Shown here one piece after another: positions 10,815-19,106 of a stretch of 64,000 nucleotides of DNA; the stretch's first letter is position 1; each line of letters starts with the position of its first letter. Origin of the DNA: Chthoniobacterales bacterium (GTDB taxonomy: Bacteria; Verrucomicrobiota; Verrucomicrobiia; Chthoniobacterales; UBA10450). Under the pieces are notes generated by a model. The model had not been told where the DNA came from. It saw only the letters and a program-made list of their open reading frames with translations, and searched no databases. The translations under genes and the position numbers were made by a program. The stretch spans positions 1-64,000 of the forward strand of contig JAICUQ010000001.1 in NCBI GenBank assembly GCA_025935755.1, in the 5' to 3' direction.

Positions 10815-11086
10815 TTCGACCTAACGGGATCGAGCTGTATCCGGTTCAGTGGCCGCTGGCATGATCTGATGGCACAACACTTCGAGAAGGCCACTCGTGT
10901 TGCGTCACGAAACGCCTAACGAGACCATTACCACCACGCAGAGCTCCTGTTCGAGTTCATTTCGCCAGCAGATTCTACTACGCCTTGTCTCCATCTCGCA
11001 GATCAACGATACTCTCGCCCCCGGGTATTTCCGTCAGTTGATGGCATGCGATCACGACGTACAATCACGAATGGGGAGGATAACCC
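10815..11086. other. Non-coding gap
   Basis: No reading frame here has credible composition. The sequence contains CCTAACGG at 10820 and CCTAACGA at 10915, an octamer that recurs at several gene borders in the window. The last part carries a strong ribosome binding site (GGGGAGG, about 11073) for the following secreted protein. Nothing else recognised. Confidence 0.4.
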
Positions 11087-11635
11087 ATGCGTCATGCGAT
11101 TTGTTGGGCGGTTTTCGGGCTGCTCTTTTCGAGCGGAACACTGTTTTCGCAACCCCATGGTGTCTCGCGGCCATCGGCACGACCGCGTGTGAAAGTGGTT
11201 GCGGTGCGTGGGTTCATCCCGCGTCCGGCGGTGTTCCTTCCGTACTGCATGCCCGTCACAGTTCCCTATCCTGTTCAATACCCTGATCCTGTTCCGTATC
11301 CCGTCTGGAATTTCATCCCGTCATCGCCCGCATACGTGTTTGTCGGCAGCGCTTCGCCTTCGCACCCGCAGTTGGTGTTTAAGGACGGAACGACGTACAC
11401 GGTAACTGACTACTGGCGCGTCAACGATCGGCTCAACTTCATCACGACCGAAGAGGGTGGCACGAAGTCAGTGCCGCATACGGCGCCGTTTGAAGACCTT
11501 GATGTGCAACGGACCACTGACGCGAATACAGCGCTAGGTTTTCGATTCGTGCTAAGGCAGGAACCGATCGAGCAATGGCTGGAGCACCATCGGCAACACG
11601 CGCCACGGCGCCACCGGAACGACACGGCTGGCTAA
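11087..11635 (+). CDS. Secreted hypothetical protein, Pro/Tyr-rich
   Basis: A 182-residue exported protein with signal peptide MRHAICWAVFGLLFSSGTLFS. The N-terminal mature part is rich in Pro, Val and Tyr (VPYPVQYPDPVPYPVWNF). The second half looks like a compact domain (LVFKDGTTYTVTDYWRVNDRL, NFITTEEGGTKSVPH), a type of sequence seen in small secreted proteins of soil bacteria, but no named family was recognised. A strong ribosome binding site (GGGGAGGA) precedes the ATG. Basic, low-complexity C-terminus. Function unknown. Confidence 0.7.
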   Translation: MRHAICWAVFGLLFSSGTLFSQPHGVSRPSARPRVKVVAVRGFIPRPAVFLPYCMPVTVPYPVQYPDPVPYPVWNFIPSSPAYVFVGSASPSHPQLVFKDGTTYTVTDYWRVNDRLNFITTEEGGTKSVPHTAPFEDLDVQRTTDANTALGFRFVLRQEPIEQWLEHHRQHAPRRHRNDTAG

Positions 11636-11697
11636 CTGCGGCATCAATGGACAACCGGCTCCCTCATTATTGTTGTTAGACCAGGCGAGCAAGAGCG

Positions 11698-12180
11698 ATG
11701 CATGGACGCGCAAAGGATCTAATCAGTCAGCTTCATCTGCGGCCCCATCCCGAGGGAGGACATTTCCGGGAGGTTTTCCGATCGTCGCACAAGGTGCAGC
11801 CGCTGGATGAGAGGTCGGCGCGTTGCGCGTTAACAACGATTTACTTTTTGCTTGCCGAGGGCCAGCACGGGCGCTGGCACCGGGTCGGATCCGATGAGGT
11901 CTGGCATTTTTATGAAGGAGATCCACTGGAGCTCTATTGGATCGATGACCAGGACATGGTGCATCGAGAGATGCTCGGGACGGGTACTGCAAACGTTGAG
12001 GCGATGTGCGTCGTCCCGGCCGGGTGCTGGCAAGCATCAAGGCCCCTGGGAGGGTACAGCTTGCTGGGATGTACCGTCGCTCCAGGATTTGACTTTAAGG
12101 ATTTCGAGATGATCTCCGAGGGATCAGCACTGCTCGGACACATCACATCTCTGGATCCAGCCCTCGCCGAACTCGCCTAG
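11698..12180 (+). CDS. DUF985 cupin family protein
   Basis: A 160-residue soluble protein of the DUF985 (cupin_5) family, a double-stranded beta-helix sugar-epimerase-like fold. Signature segments are visible: LHLRPHPEGGHFREVFRSS at the N-terminus, TTIYFLLAEGQHGRWHRVGSDEVWHFYEGDPLEL carrying the cupin His/Glu metal or ligand positions, and the closing YSLLGCTVAPGFDFKDFEM. Members are conserved but of unsettled function, probably small-molecule binding. First in a run of small co-directional genes. Confidence 0.92.
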   Translation: MHGRAKDLISQLHLRPHPEGGHFREVFRSSHKVQPLDERSARCALTTIYFLLAEGQHGRWHRVGSDEVWHFYEGDPLELYWIDDQDMVHREMLGTGTANVEAMCVVPAGCWQASRPLGGYSLLGCTVAPGFDFKDFEMISEGSALLGHITSLDPALAELA

Positions 12181-12348
12181 AGGTAAATGCATGATGCTAT
12201 CGCTCATCGTGTCCCGCACAGGCCGGGAAGAAACCGACAAGAATTTTTGTATACGAAATGCACTCTTGGAAATTGCAGCCATGGGAAGAGTTTGCGAAGA
12301 AAGCTAAAGCTGCCGGGCAATAAACCGGCGGCTCACGATTTTGGCTTC

Positions 12349-12594
12349 ATGAAAACTAAAGTGGTTTTGATGGTCGCTATGGTGACTGGCCTGCTCTCTT
12401 TGGTTGTGGCTGGCTATTGCTTCTGGCTGATGAACGTTCCGCTTTCCTATAGATGGGTGCCCGTCGTCATAACCGGTTTTCTCCTGGGGATTTTCGTGTT
12501 TGTCATCTCGTTGATCACTTCATTGATCGCTCTCATACAATTGCGTCGATTACCGCGTGCGCCTGATCCTCCGCAGATCAGGTCTATCACCTAA
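12349..12594 (+). CDS. Small two-TM membrane protein
   Basis: The ATG at 12349 gives an 81-residue protein with two membrane helices (VVLMVAMVTGLLSLVVAGYCFWLM and WVPVVITGFLLGIFVFVISLITSLIALI) and a basic, Pro-rich tail. The longer frame from 12187 adds a basic stretch with no membrane-protein character and is rejected. No family recognised. It ends 25 bp before the RidA gene and may share a transcript with it. Confidence 0.55.
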   Translation: MKTKVVLMVAMVTGLLSLVVAGYCFWLMNVPLSYRWVPVVITGFLLGIFVFVISLITSLIALIQLRRLPRAPDPPQIRSIT

Positions 12595-12619
12595 CCAGCC
12601 AGCTAAACCGCGACTGACC

Positions 12620-13024
12620 ATGCCAAAAGAATACATTAACCCCGATCACCTTTTCCCCAGCTTGCCACATGGATTTTCCCAGATCGTGGTCGCCACCGGA
12701 AAACGAATCGCGTTCATCTCCGGACAAACGGCCTGGGATGAAGGCAAGAACATTGTTGGCGGAGACAGCGTTCTCGAGCAGGCAAGGCAAGCGTTCCGTA
12801 ACGTTAGAAAGGCAATGGAAGCGGTTGGCGGCACGTTAACGGACATTGTCGCTCTGCGAATATACGTCGTGGATTATCAAGCAGAGTGCGGAACAGCGGT
12901 AGGCACAGCTCTACGCGAATGTTTTTCTACAGAGAATCCGCCGGCAAGTACATGGATCGGTGTTCAGGCCCTGGCAGATCCCCGATTTTTGATCGAGATC
13001 GAAGCGACAGCGGTCCTGGACTGA
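12620..13024 (+). CDS. RidA/YjgF family protein
   Basis: A 134-residue protein of the YjgF/YER057c/UK114 superfamily, trimeric enamine/imine deaminases that hydrolyse reactive 2-aminoacrylate-type intermediates. Matching features are the N-terminal FSQIVVATGKRIAFISGQTAWD, the helix QARQAFRNVRKAMEAVGG, the catalytic-Arg strand IVALRIYVVD and the C-terminal FLIEIEATAVLD with the conserved Glu. Start ATG 12620 is chosen since it begins MPKEYINPD; the frame is open upstream into the previous gene. RidA subgroup membership cannot be settled by eye. Confidence 0.88.
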   Translation: MPKEYINPDHLFPSLPHGFSQIVVATGKRIAFISGQTAWDEGKNIVGGDSVLEQARQAFRNVRKAMEAVGGTLTDIVALRIYVVDYQAECGTAVGTALRECFSTENPPASTWIGVQALADPRFLIEIEATAVLD

Positions 13025-13049
13025 GTCTTTCCGGCCTAACGAATAGACG

Positions 13050-13463
13050 ATTATCGCGTTTGCAATCAAAGCCGAGGTTAACGACCCGCTCGCTAAGACA
13101 TTCGCGTTTAGCGAGCAGAAGACGATGTACGGCGGCAAACAGGTTGCCAAAGGCGATACAATCTTTTTGTTCGCAAGCGAGAACCAAGGCGGTCCGGGTC
13201 TCATCGCCAGCGGTATCGTGACCTCGGTCCAACCAACCGCGAAGATGAAGGGAATCGCCCGGCAAGCGCCGCGGGTGAGCATCACTGTCAAATGCACCGC
13301 GCTCGCGAAGCGGCAGCTAGGGCGAAGCGAGCTGAAAGGTTTTTCCAACTGGAACGACGGCCGGCCGGAGACGGAGCTCAATTTCAAATTATACCGTCAA
13401 GCCACGAACAAAATCATTGGCATCTCCGATGAAGCCACAGCGTTCCTGCATAAGTTATTTTGA
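13050..13463 (+). CDS. Conserved hypothetical protein with apparent non-standard start
   Basis: From the only ATG (13125) this is 112 residues, yet the preceding 25 in-frame codons read as good protein (IIAFAIKAEVNDPLAKTFAF, then SEQKT) and contain no ATG, GTG or TTG after the stop at 13044. The probable start is therefore ATT 13050 or ATC 13053, or the start codon has been lost. The beta-rich body (GDTIFLFASENQGGPGLIASG, VSITVKCTALAKRQLG) resembles small barrel proteins of the ASCH/EVE/PUA-like sort, without certainty. It begins 25 bp after the RidA stop. Function unknown. Confidence 0.6.
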   Translation: MIAFAIKAEVNDPLAKTFAFSEQKTMYGGKQVAKGDTIFLFASENQGGPGLIASGIVTSVQPTAKMKGIARQAPRVSITVKCTALAKRQLGRSELKGFSNWNDGRPETELNFKLYRQATNKIIGISDEATAFLHKLF

Positions 13464-13615
13464 TCTCTTCAATGAAGAGCAATTTGGCCTGACAATTTTT
13501 GATTGATTAAATTTTTTGCGTTCTGGTTTTATGACCGCAAAAAAGCTCACTCCCGAGCGCCGTCTCGACAATGGAGTACGGTAATCACGGGAGCGAGTTT
13601 CGGAGGAGATAGCCG

Positions 13616-14221
13616 ATGATCCAGCCATTGATTGTTTTCGCACCGGGTGCGGGTGCGCCTTCCTCGCATCCGTGGATGCAAAATTGGAAACGGCGTCTAT
13701 CCGAAATCGGCGAGGTAGAAACTTTCGACTACGATTACATGCGGGCGGGGCGAAAACGGCCTGATTCGTTGCCGCAACTGATCGCCGCACATCGGGCGGC
13801 CCTCGCCGCGGCGCGAGAGAAACATCAACCGGAGTCAACATTGCTGATCGGCAAGAGCATGGGCGGGCGAATCGGTTGCCACCTGTCGCTCGAAGAAAAA
13901 GTCGATGGACTGGTTTGTCTTGGCTATCCGCTTCGCGCCATGGGCGATCGTACAAAACTTCGCGACGAGATTTTGCGCGCGCTCAGTACGCCTATCCTGT
14001 TTGTTCAAGCCACCCGCGACGCGCTATGTCCGCTGGACCTTCTCCAGCGGGTCCGAGCCGGGATGAAAGGGCCAAACATTCTGCACGTTGTGGAAGGCGG
14101 CGACCACTCCCTGCGTGTGGCGAAGCGCCAGCTTCACGCGGCAGGTGAAACGCAGGAAGATGTAGATGAAAGAATATTCCACGCGATCACTGCGTTCGTT
14201 CGCAATCTGAAATCTACGTAA
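13616..14221 (+). CDS. Alpha/beta hydrolase, TEX30/KANL3-like
   Basis: A 201-residue alpha/beta hydrolase. The N-terminal strand-loop FAPGAGAPSSHPWM, the nucleophile elbow GKSMGGR (Ser near residue 81), an acid in QATRDALCP and the His in GGDHSL form a plausible Ser-Asp-His triad. The spacing and GAGA loop match the short dienelactone-hydrolase-like group that includes TEX30/KANL3 homologues and many bacterial proteins of unknown substrate. ATG at 13616 is preceded by GGAGGAGA (strong Shine-Dalgarno around 13600). Stand-alone gene. Confidence 0.88.
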   Translation: MIQPLIVFAPGAGAPSSHPWMQNWKRRLSEIGEVETFDYDYMRAGRKRPDSLPQLIAAHRAALAAAREKHQPESTLLIGKSMGGRIGCHLSLEEKVDGLVCLGYPLRAMGDRTKLRDEILRALSTPILFVQATRDALCPLDLLQRVRAGMKGPNILHVVEGGDHSLRVAKRQLHAAGETQEDVDERIFHAITAFVRNLKST

Positions 14222-14436
14222 GCACTCGGACACTTTAAAAATTCTCGTTAATCGGAATGCGCGGCGGCGATTTGTGATCGCCGACTTTCTATTTTGGATG
14301 TTCGGCGCTCACAGAGCGCCGTTACAAAAGAGTCAAAGCAACGCGGGCACGGCCATGTGTCCTCGCATCGCTTTTTGAATGGCATCGTGTCACTATTTTG
14401 CTGCGATGGATCAGAGCGCATGAAAAGGAATGTGAC
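14222..14436. repeat. Intergenic region with a REP-like hairpin
   Basis: The gap holds a hairpin CGGCGCTCACAGAGCGCCG at about 14302-14320, the same core as at 6475 (CGGCGACAGAGCGCCG), plus a weaker GGCGATTTGTGATCGCC near 14264-14280. Ribosome binding sequence AAGGAA for the channel gene is at 14425-14430. No ORF with protein-like composition was seen. Confidence 0.5.
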
Positions 14437-15309
14437 ATGAGAAAAACCGAGCAAGTTTCTGTCCGCTCTGGCCAGGTCGAGTTCGTAAAGGTCGGTACGG
14501 ATGCGTGGAGATGGCGCGATGTCTATCGCTGGCTGCTCGGCCTGCGATGGCCGCAGTTCGCGGCGTTCGTTGCTTCCCTTTACGTCGGACTCAACCTGTT
14601 GTTCGCCCTGCTTTACAGTTTACAACAGGACAGCATTGCTGGAACGACTGGTGGGAGTTGGTTCTATGATTGCTTTTTTTTCAGCGTTCAAACACTCGCC
14701 ACGGTCGGCTACGGCCACATGTATCCGCAGACGCTTTACGGACACATCGTCAGCACTGTCGAGATCATGACCGGGCTATTTTTGCTGGCGGTGATGACGG
14801 GTTTAATCTTCGTCCGGTTTTCGCGCCCGATTGCGCGCGTGGTGTTCAGTAATTGCATCGTCATTGCGCCCTTGAACGGCAAGCCCACACTGATGGTGCG
14901 AATCGGCAATGAGAATCAGCACAGCATGGTCGAGGCTGAGTTCCGAATCATGTTCTCGCGCGACGAACCGTTACAAGAAGGTGGGGATTTCCGTTACTTT
15001 TACGTTCTCAAGCTGCATTTCGATCGGGTAACCCTTTTTCCTGCAGCATTGACATTGCGCCATACAATCGATGAGAAGAGTCCGCTTTTCGGCGCAACGG
15101 CTGAAACTCTCACCAACTGCCGCGCGCTGTTTATGGTGTCAGTGATTGGCATCGATCCGGTGATCGCAGCGTCGGTGCAAACCCAAAAGGATTATTCCTG
15201 GCGCGATATTCAGTTCGGCCATCGCTTCGTTGAGATCTATACCGACCACGGTGAGGGCCGGCTTACCGTGGATTACGGAAGGCTCCACGACACCGAAGCC
15301 GCGGAGTAA
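14437..15309 (+). CDS. KirBac-type inward rectifier potassium channel
   Basis: A 290-residue Kir-family channel. Two membrane helices (about 40-62 and 103-127) flank the pore loop with the selectivity filter TVGYG (residues 89-93). The C-terminal ~160 residues match the cytoplasmic immunoglobulin-like Kir domain (NCIVIAPLNGKPTLMVRIGN, then TLRHTIDEKSPLFG and VSVIGIDPVIAASVQTQKDY). Such channels pass K+ and are gated by cytoplasmic ligands. Start ATG 14437 has an AAGGAA element upstream; the frame upstream is open but unlikely. Faces convergently a minus-strand membrane gene, with which it shares no operon. Confidence 0.95.
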   Translation: MRKTEQVSVRSGQVEFVKVGTDAWRWRDVYRWLLGLRWPQFAAFVASLYVGLNLLFALLYSLQQDSIAGTTGGSWFYDCFFFSVQTLATVGYGHMYPQTLYGHIVSTVEIMTGLFLLAVMTGLIFVRFSRPIARVVFSNCIVIAPLNGKPTLMVRIGNENQHSMVEAEFRIMFSRDEPLQEGGDFRYFYVLKLHFDRVTLFPAALTLRHTIDEKSPLFGATAETLTNCRALFMVSVIGIDPVIAASVQTQKDYSWRDIQFGHRFVEIYTDHGEGRLTVDYGRLHDTEAAE

Positions 15310-15335
15310 AGTTTCGCCACGCAGGCGTCTGTTCA

Positions 15336-15833
15336 CTACTCGGGCAGGAAAAGAATCATCCGGGCAAATTGCGCCATCCCGGTGACCAGTTGGAACACGA
15401 TTCCGGCGAAAAACGGCCAGAACGCGGCGAGCACTGCGGTGTTGTACAATTGCAAAAGCATCGCTGCGGTGCCGAAGGCGCTGAACACAAAAAAAATCAC
15501 CCGCGTGAGGCGCTCACGCTGGGCATTTGCCAGATTCAAGCGGCGGAACATTCTCATAATTCCCGTCATGAACGACATCGTGGCAACAAGTAAGATGCCG
15601 CTACACCACCTCCATACCCCTGGTGGCATGGGTTCAATCGTTACTAACACCAATCCCAACATGGAAAGAGCCAGCGGCAGAATGGAATTCGCCAGCAAAA
15701 GACGTAACCGCAGTTTGTCGACGCCGGACCATTCGTGAACAGCTTCACGGCGAAAGACAACTACCACGCCCGCGAAACCGGCGAGTGCGACTGCTATCTG
15801 CGCGGCAATACCAAGCGCTTCGCCTGCTTCCAT
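15336..15833 (-). CDS. Four-TM membrane protein of unknown function
   Basis: A 165-residue polytopic protein with about four hydrophobic helices: AAQIAVALAGFAGVVVVF, LANSILPLALSMLGLVLV, WCSGILLVATMSFMTGIM and a long C-terminal hydrophobic region. Polar loops are short and Arg-rich on the predicted inside. The N-terminal LAGFAGVVVVFR resembles many uncharacterised bacterial membrane proteins. No function can be given. It faces the Kir channel tail to tail and is 40 bp downstream of the next minus-strand gene. Confidence 0.7.
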   Translation of the reverse strand: MEAGEALGIAAQIAVALAGFAGVVVVFRREAVHEWSGVDKLRLRLLLANSILPLALSMLGLVLVTIEPMPPGVWRWCSGILLVATMSFMTGIMRMFRRLNLANAQRERLTRVIFFVFSAFGTAAMLLQLYNTAVLAAFWPFFAGIVFQLVTGMAQFARMILFLPE

Positions 15834-15873
15834 GGTCGATGTTTAACAAAAAGGCGACGATTCGATAACTTTC

Positions 15874-16266
15874 TCAAAGGCCCAACCTCGCAAACTCCGC
15901 AGGCGACAAAGTCGTCGGCTGGAGATAAACGTGATAAGAATCCCACATCGCAGTAAAGATGTAGGTTGCGCCCGGGCGCACGTTCACAGTAAGCGAGCTC
16001 GGCTCACTCATGATGATGTTCGGCACGGCCGAAATTGTCAGGAGATGGCGCCCGGCCGAAATCGGGTGGTCATATTTACGACCCTGAACAATATTCGCGA
16101 CCGTTCGGCCATCGATCTTGAGATTGGCGGCAACGTTCCAGCCGAAATTTGCTACCCTGATCACAATGAGTCGACCACTTGGTTCGGTGGCGCCGTCGGC
16201 TGACACTGCAGAGAAAAAAACAAGAATCAGAAAAAATCTGGCAGTATAGCTGCATGCGGTGCTCAT
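15874..16266 (-). CDS. Secreted hypothetical protein with PEGA-like beta domain
   Basis: A 130-residue exported protein with signal peptide ARFFLILVFFSAVSADGA. The mature part (LIVIRVANFGWNVAANLKID, GRTVANIVQGRKYDHPISAG, RHLLTISAVP) is a single beta-sandwich-like unit recalling PEGA/DUF2846-like domains that present a ligand-binding face from envelope proteins. The resemblance is by pattern only. Same strand as its neighbours, with 40-bp gaps that allow co-transcription with the membrane gene downstream. Confidence 0.6.
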   Translation of the reverse strand: MSTACSYTARFFLILVFFSAVSADGATEPSGRLIVIRVANFGWNVAANLKIDGRTVANIVQGRKYDHPISAGRHLLTISAVPNIIMSEPSSLTVNVRPGATYIFTAMWDSYHVYLQPTTLSPAEFARLGL

Positions 16267-16305
16267 GAATTCGTTATAGCACGATCACGATCGCACCCGC
16301 ACGCG

Positions 16306-17025
16306 TTAAATCCGCCAGAGCGAGCGATGCGTGCCGAACTCGGAGATTTCCCCGGAGGTACGTCTGCTGACGTAAATGGTAATGGTAATGACGCTAACGA
16401 ACGTGCCCACGAATACCATTGCTACAAACCACGACGGAATATGCCCGATGCGTAGTGCGTGATAAAAGGATGACACGTCCTTGATCGGCGCGGTGGCGTG
16501 CAGAAATACTTTTGTTAGCCACGCCATCAGGATCAGGATGAAAATGAACACGTAATTGCGTTTCATCCGGCGCCCGATGGCCTCCAGCTTTGTGATTTTG
16601 AAGCTGGGCAAAATCAGATCTTCGCATACCAGTTTTTTCCATTCGCCTTGAAGCAGTTCGCGATTTTCCATGACCATCGGGACAAGAAAATGCGCTTCGA
16701 GCATGCGAATGCGCGCGCGAAAAGCATCATAGAAACGGTACCTGCGCGATTCGATCCAGAGCAGCACGGCAACGATCGCCAGGTTAAAAAAGAAAATAAT
16801 GTGCGGCACTTCGCGGGTGGAAAAAGCGATTGTAATAATGGCAGTGCTGCTGGTGATGGCCCAGTTGGTGGTCACATCCAGTCGTTGCCGCCAAACCATG
16901 CTTCGCCCCAGCTCGCCCCGATAAAAGTGCGACATTGCGTTGACATAGCCCGGATCATAAATGCTCCGCTGCAACGAAACTGTCCGTTCCTCTTTCGGCG
17001 CTGCCGCTGTATCGTGAGTTGCCAC
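16306..17025 (-). CDS. DUF2270 family membrane protein
   Basis: A 239-residue membrane protein matching DUF2270: MSHFYRGELGRSMVWRQRLD followed by TTNWAITSSTAIITIAFS, then LWIESRRYRFYDAFRARIRM and LEAHFLVPMV, all typical of that family. Four membrane segments are predicted (about 55-90, 168-188 and 205-228). The role is unknown. The N-terminal ~25 residues before MSHFYRGE are variable; the ATG at 17025 is accepted because no nearer start precedes the conserved part except the internal Met. Faces the EIIA gene divergently with only 63 bp between. Confidence 0.85.
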   Translation of the reverse strand: MATHDTAAAPKEERTVSLQRSIYDPGYVNAMSHFYRGELGRSMVWRQRLDVTTNWAITSSTAIITIAFSTREVPHIIFFFNLAIVAVLLWIESRRYRFYDAFRARIRMLEAHFLVPMVMENRELLQGEWKKLVCEDLILPSFKITKLEAIGRRMKRNYVFIFILILMAWLTKVFLHATAPIKDVSSFYHALRIGHIPSWFVAMVFVGTFVSVITITIYVSRRTSGEISEFGTHRSLWRI

Positions 17026-17088
17026 AGCTTGCTATTTAACTGGATAACTGCGTTTACTGCATAATCCAATAAATCTCTCCACACCCTG

Positions 17089-17556
17089 ATGCCTATTGCC
17101 CTTCCAGATCTGCTAACTCAGGAAAAGGTGATCCTCCGGTTGCGCTCGCGAAAGCCAGCGAACGCGATTCGCGAGATCGTGGACGTGCTCGCGTCCGATA
17201 TCGGCGGAAGGAAGATCCAAAACCCCGAAGCTTTTCTCGAGCAAGTGCTCGCTCGCGAGGAGACGCATCCCAGCGTGGTGGAAAACAGCGCCGCGTTTCC
17301 ACATGCCCGCACTGAGATGGTTGATGAAATTGTGATCGGCGTAGGGCGCAGCCGGGCCGGCATTGCGTTCGGAGAAAATCAACAGCGAGCGCATCTCATT
17401 TTCGTGATCGCCGTTCCAGAGCGTTTGATTAGCGATTACCTGGTCTGCGTCGGCACCCTGGCGCGTCTGGTGAAAGACGAGACGATCCGGTCGAGATTGC
17501 TTAACGCGGAAACGCCTCACGAATTCGTCGAAGCGTTAACGACTGAAACTCTGTAG
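17089..17556 (+). CDS. PTS EIIA type-2 (PtsN-like) domain protein
   Basis: A 155-residue single-domain EIIA of the fructose/mannitol/nitrogen class. The active-site His lies in AAFPHARTEMVD (residue about 75), in the usual context ENxxAFPHxR; the C-terminal segment LARLVKDETIRSRLLNAETP HEFVEAL is also typical. Stand-alone members usually act as phosphorylation-dependent regulators (EIIA-Ntr) rather than sugar transporters. No EI, HPr or permease genes are nearby, which favours a regulatory role. Confidence 0.88.
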   Translation: MPIALPDLLTQEKVILRLRSRKPANAIREIVDVLASDIGGRKIQNPEAFLEQVLAREETHPSVVENSAAFPHARTEMVDEIVIGVGRSRAGIAFGENQQRAHLIFVIAVPERLISDYLVCVGTLARLVKDETIRSRLLNAETPHEFVEALTTETL

Positions 17557-17606
17557 CGGGGCCCGGCGACCCGGCCGGCAGCAGCGATGCCTGCCAGAAG
17601 ATCCGC

Positions 17607-18932
17607 TTACCCCAATTGACGAATCGCTCGAAGCGCGGTCTCAATCTCCTGCGGCGTGTTAACGACATTGCAGGCCAGACGCGCATACGATACGCGGTAC
17701 GGAGTGGTAGAAGCGACGATGCGTTGAGCAAGAAGACGCTCTACGACTGCTTCCGGTTTCATCCCTTTCACATCGAAACAGACTATGCCGGCCGAAAGCT
17801 TTTCATCACGCGGTGTGTAGAGCTGGATGTTCGGCATGTGGGCGAGTCCTTCTTTCATTTGAGCATTGAGTTCGTGTGTGCGGGCAGTGATTCGTGCCGG
17901 CCCGATGTCCTGATGAAACCGAATTGCCTGCGGTAACGCCCAAAAATGTTCGAACGCTTGAAAGCCTCCCGGTGAAAACCATGCCGCTCGCGCCGAGGAG
18001 CCCGGCTCACGTTCCTGCTCCCACGCGGCAAAAAGATCGGGCGAACTAAAGGATGGAATCACTGGACGCATTCTTTTCCAAAGCTCGGGCTTCGCCCAAA
18101 CGAACCCGGTCCCGCGCGGACCGAACAGCCATTTGTGGGTGCCGGCCGCAAACGCGTCGCATCCCAGCGCGGTAATCTTTGGATCTTCCACGCCAATGCC
18201 GTGCACGCCGTCCACGATCAGCAGCACACGATTTTTCTCATCGCGCCCGCGGTTCACGTCGGCCAAAGCGGCGGCGATCCGCGGGATAGGCAGGCGCAGC
18301 CCACTGCTGGAATGCACCCAGGTGACTCCGACCGCTCGCGTCTTTGGCCCAATCGCTTTGCGAATGCGGTCGCTCATTTCATCCGGCGAAATTGATTCGT
18401 ACGAATCGAAGAGGGAAATCTTGCGCCAGGTCGCGCCGCAACGTTCCGTAGCAAGCCGGATCGATTCGTGATGCACATAGTGATCCTGCGTAGTAGTCAG
18501 GATCTCGTCGCCTTCGCGCAAAGGCAGCCCGTGATAGAGGAGAGCGAGACCGGTTGTGGTGTTCTGCGTCAGCGCTATGTCCTGGGCGTCGCCGCCAATG
18601 TAATTGGCGATGGCGCGGCAGACCTGCAACGGGATGTTCTCGTCAGACTGCACGAACATCGCGTTCTCAACCGTAAGCAACGGGTTGGCATCGAGCTTCG
18701 CCCGGTATTGCTCGATTGCCTGACGCACAGGTCTGGGATGAGAAGCGAGGAAAAACAACGCCAGATGAATGTGATCAGGAGCCAGATCAAACTGCCGTCG
18801 CACTGATTCCCAGTCCTGGAAATCAACCGGAACTTTGTTCCGTGTTTTAGGCTCGGCGAGCGCCGATGAGAGCGTTCCGGCAACGAGCGACAACGAACCA
18901 CGGATGAGAAAATTGCGGCGAGTTAACGACAT
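17607..18932 (-). CDS. Tat-exported class V aminotransferase-fold (isopenicillin-N-epimerase-like) protein
   Basis: A 441-residue PLP-dependent fold-type I enzyme of the class V aminotransferase/cysteine desulfurase/isopenicillin N epimerase group. The PLP lysine is in AAGTHKWLFGPRGTGFVW, with the Asp of LLIVDGVHGIGV upstream. The N-terminus carries a twin-arginine signal (TRRNFLIRGSLSLVAGT) so the folded, cofactor-loaded protein is probably exported to the periplasm; Tat-exported homologues with the TRRNFL signal are known in several phyla. ATG 18932 has AAGGAAA upstream; the longer frame to 19088 adds no sensible sequence. TatC is encoded at 58773. Substrate unknown. Confidence 0.88.
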   Translation of the reverse strand: MSLTRRNFLIRGSLSLVAGTLSSALAEPKTRNKVPVDFQDWESVRRQFDLAPDHIHLALFFLASHPRPVRQAIEQYRAKLDANPLLTVENAMFVQSDENIPLQVCRAIANYIGGDAQDIALTQNTTTGLALLYHGLPLREGDEILTTTQDHYVHHESIRLATERCGATWRKISLFDSYESISPDEMSDRIRKAIGPKTRAVGVTWVHSSSGLRLPIPRIAAALADVNRGRDEKNRVLLIVDGVHGIGVEDPKITALGCDAFAAGTHKWLFGPRGTGFVWAKPELWKRMRPVIPSFSSPDLFAAWEQEREPGSSARAAWFSPGGFQAFEHFWALPQAIRFHQDIGPARITARTHELNAQMKEGLAHMPNIQLYTPRDEKLSAGIVCFDVKGMKPEAVVERLLAQRIVASTTPYRVSYARLACNVVNTPQEIETALRAIRQLG

Positions 18933-19106
18933 AAGTTTTTCCTTTGTTTGACCGTTCAGTAAGTAAATCGATTGCGCGCAGGAAGCGATGGAATTATACC
19001 GGCGAGTCTGTAGTCGCCTCTCTGCGAGACCCGCTGCCGAGGCTGCTAACGTGCAGGATGTACGCCCCGCACAACGAGGCGACAACACGGGCGGCGGTTT
19101 GTAGGC

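Noticed and set aside
10815-13050. Run of small co-directional genes with CCTAAC borders as an integron cassette array
   Set aside because: No complementary GTTRRRY sites or attC-like hairpins flank the genes, and no integrase is present.
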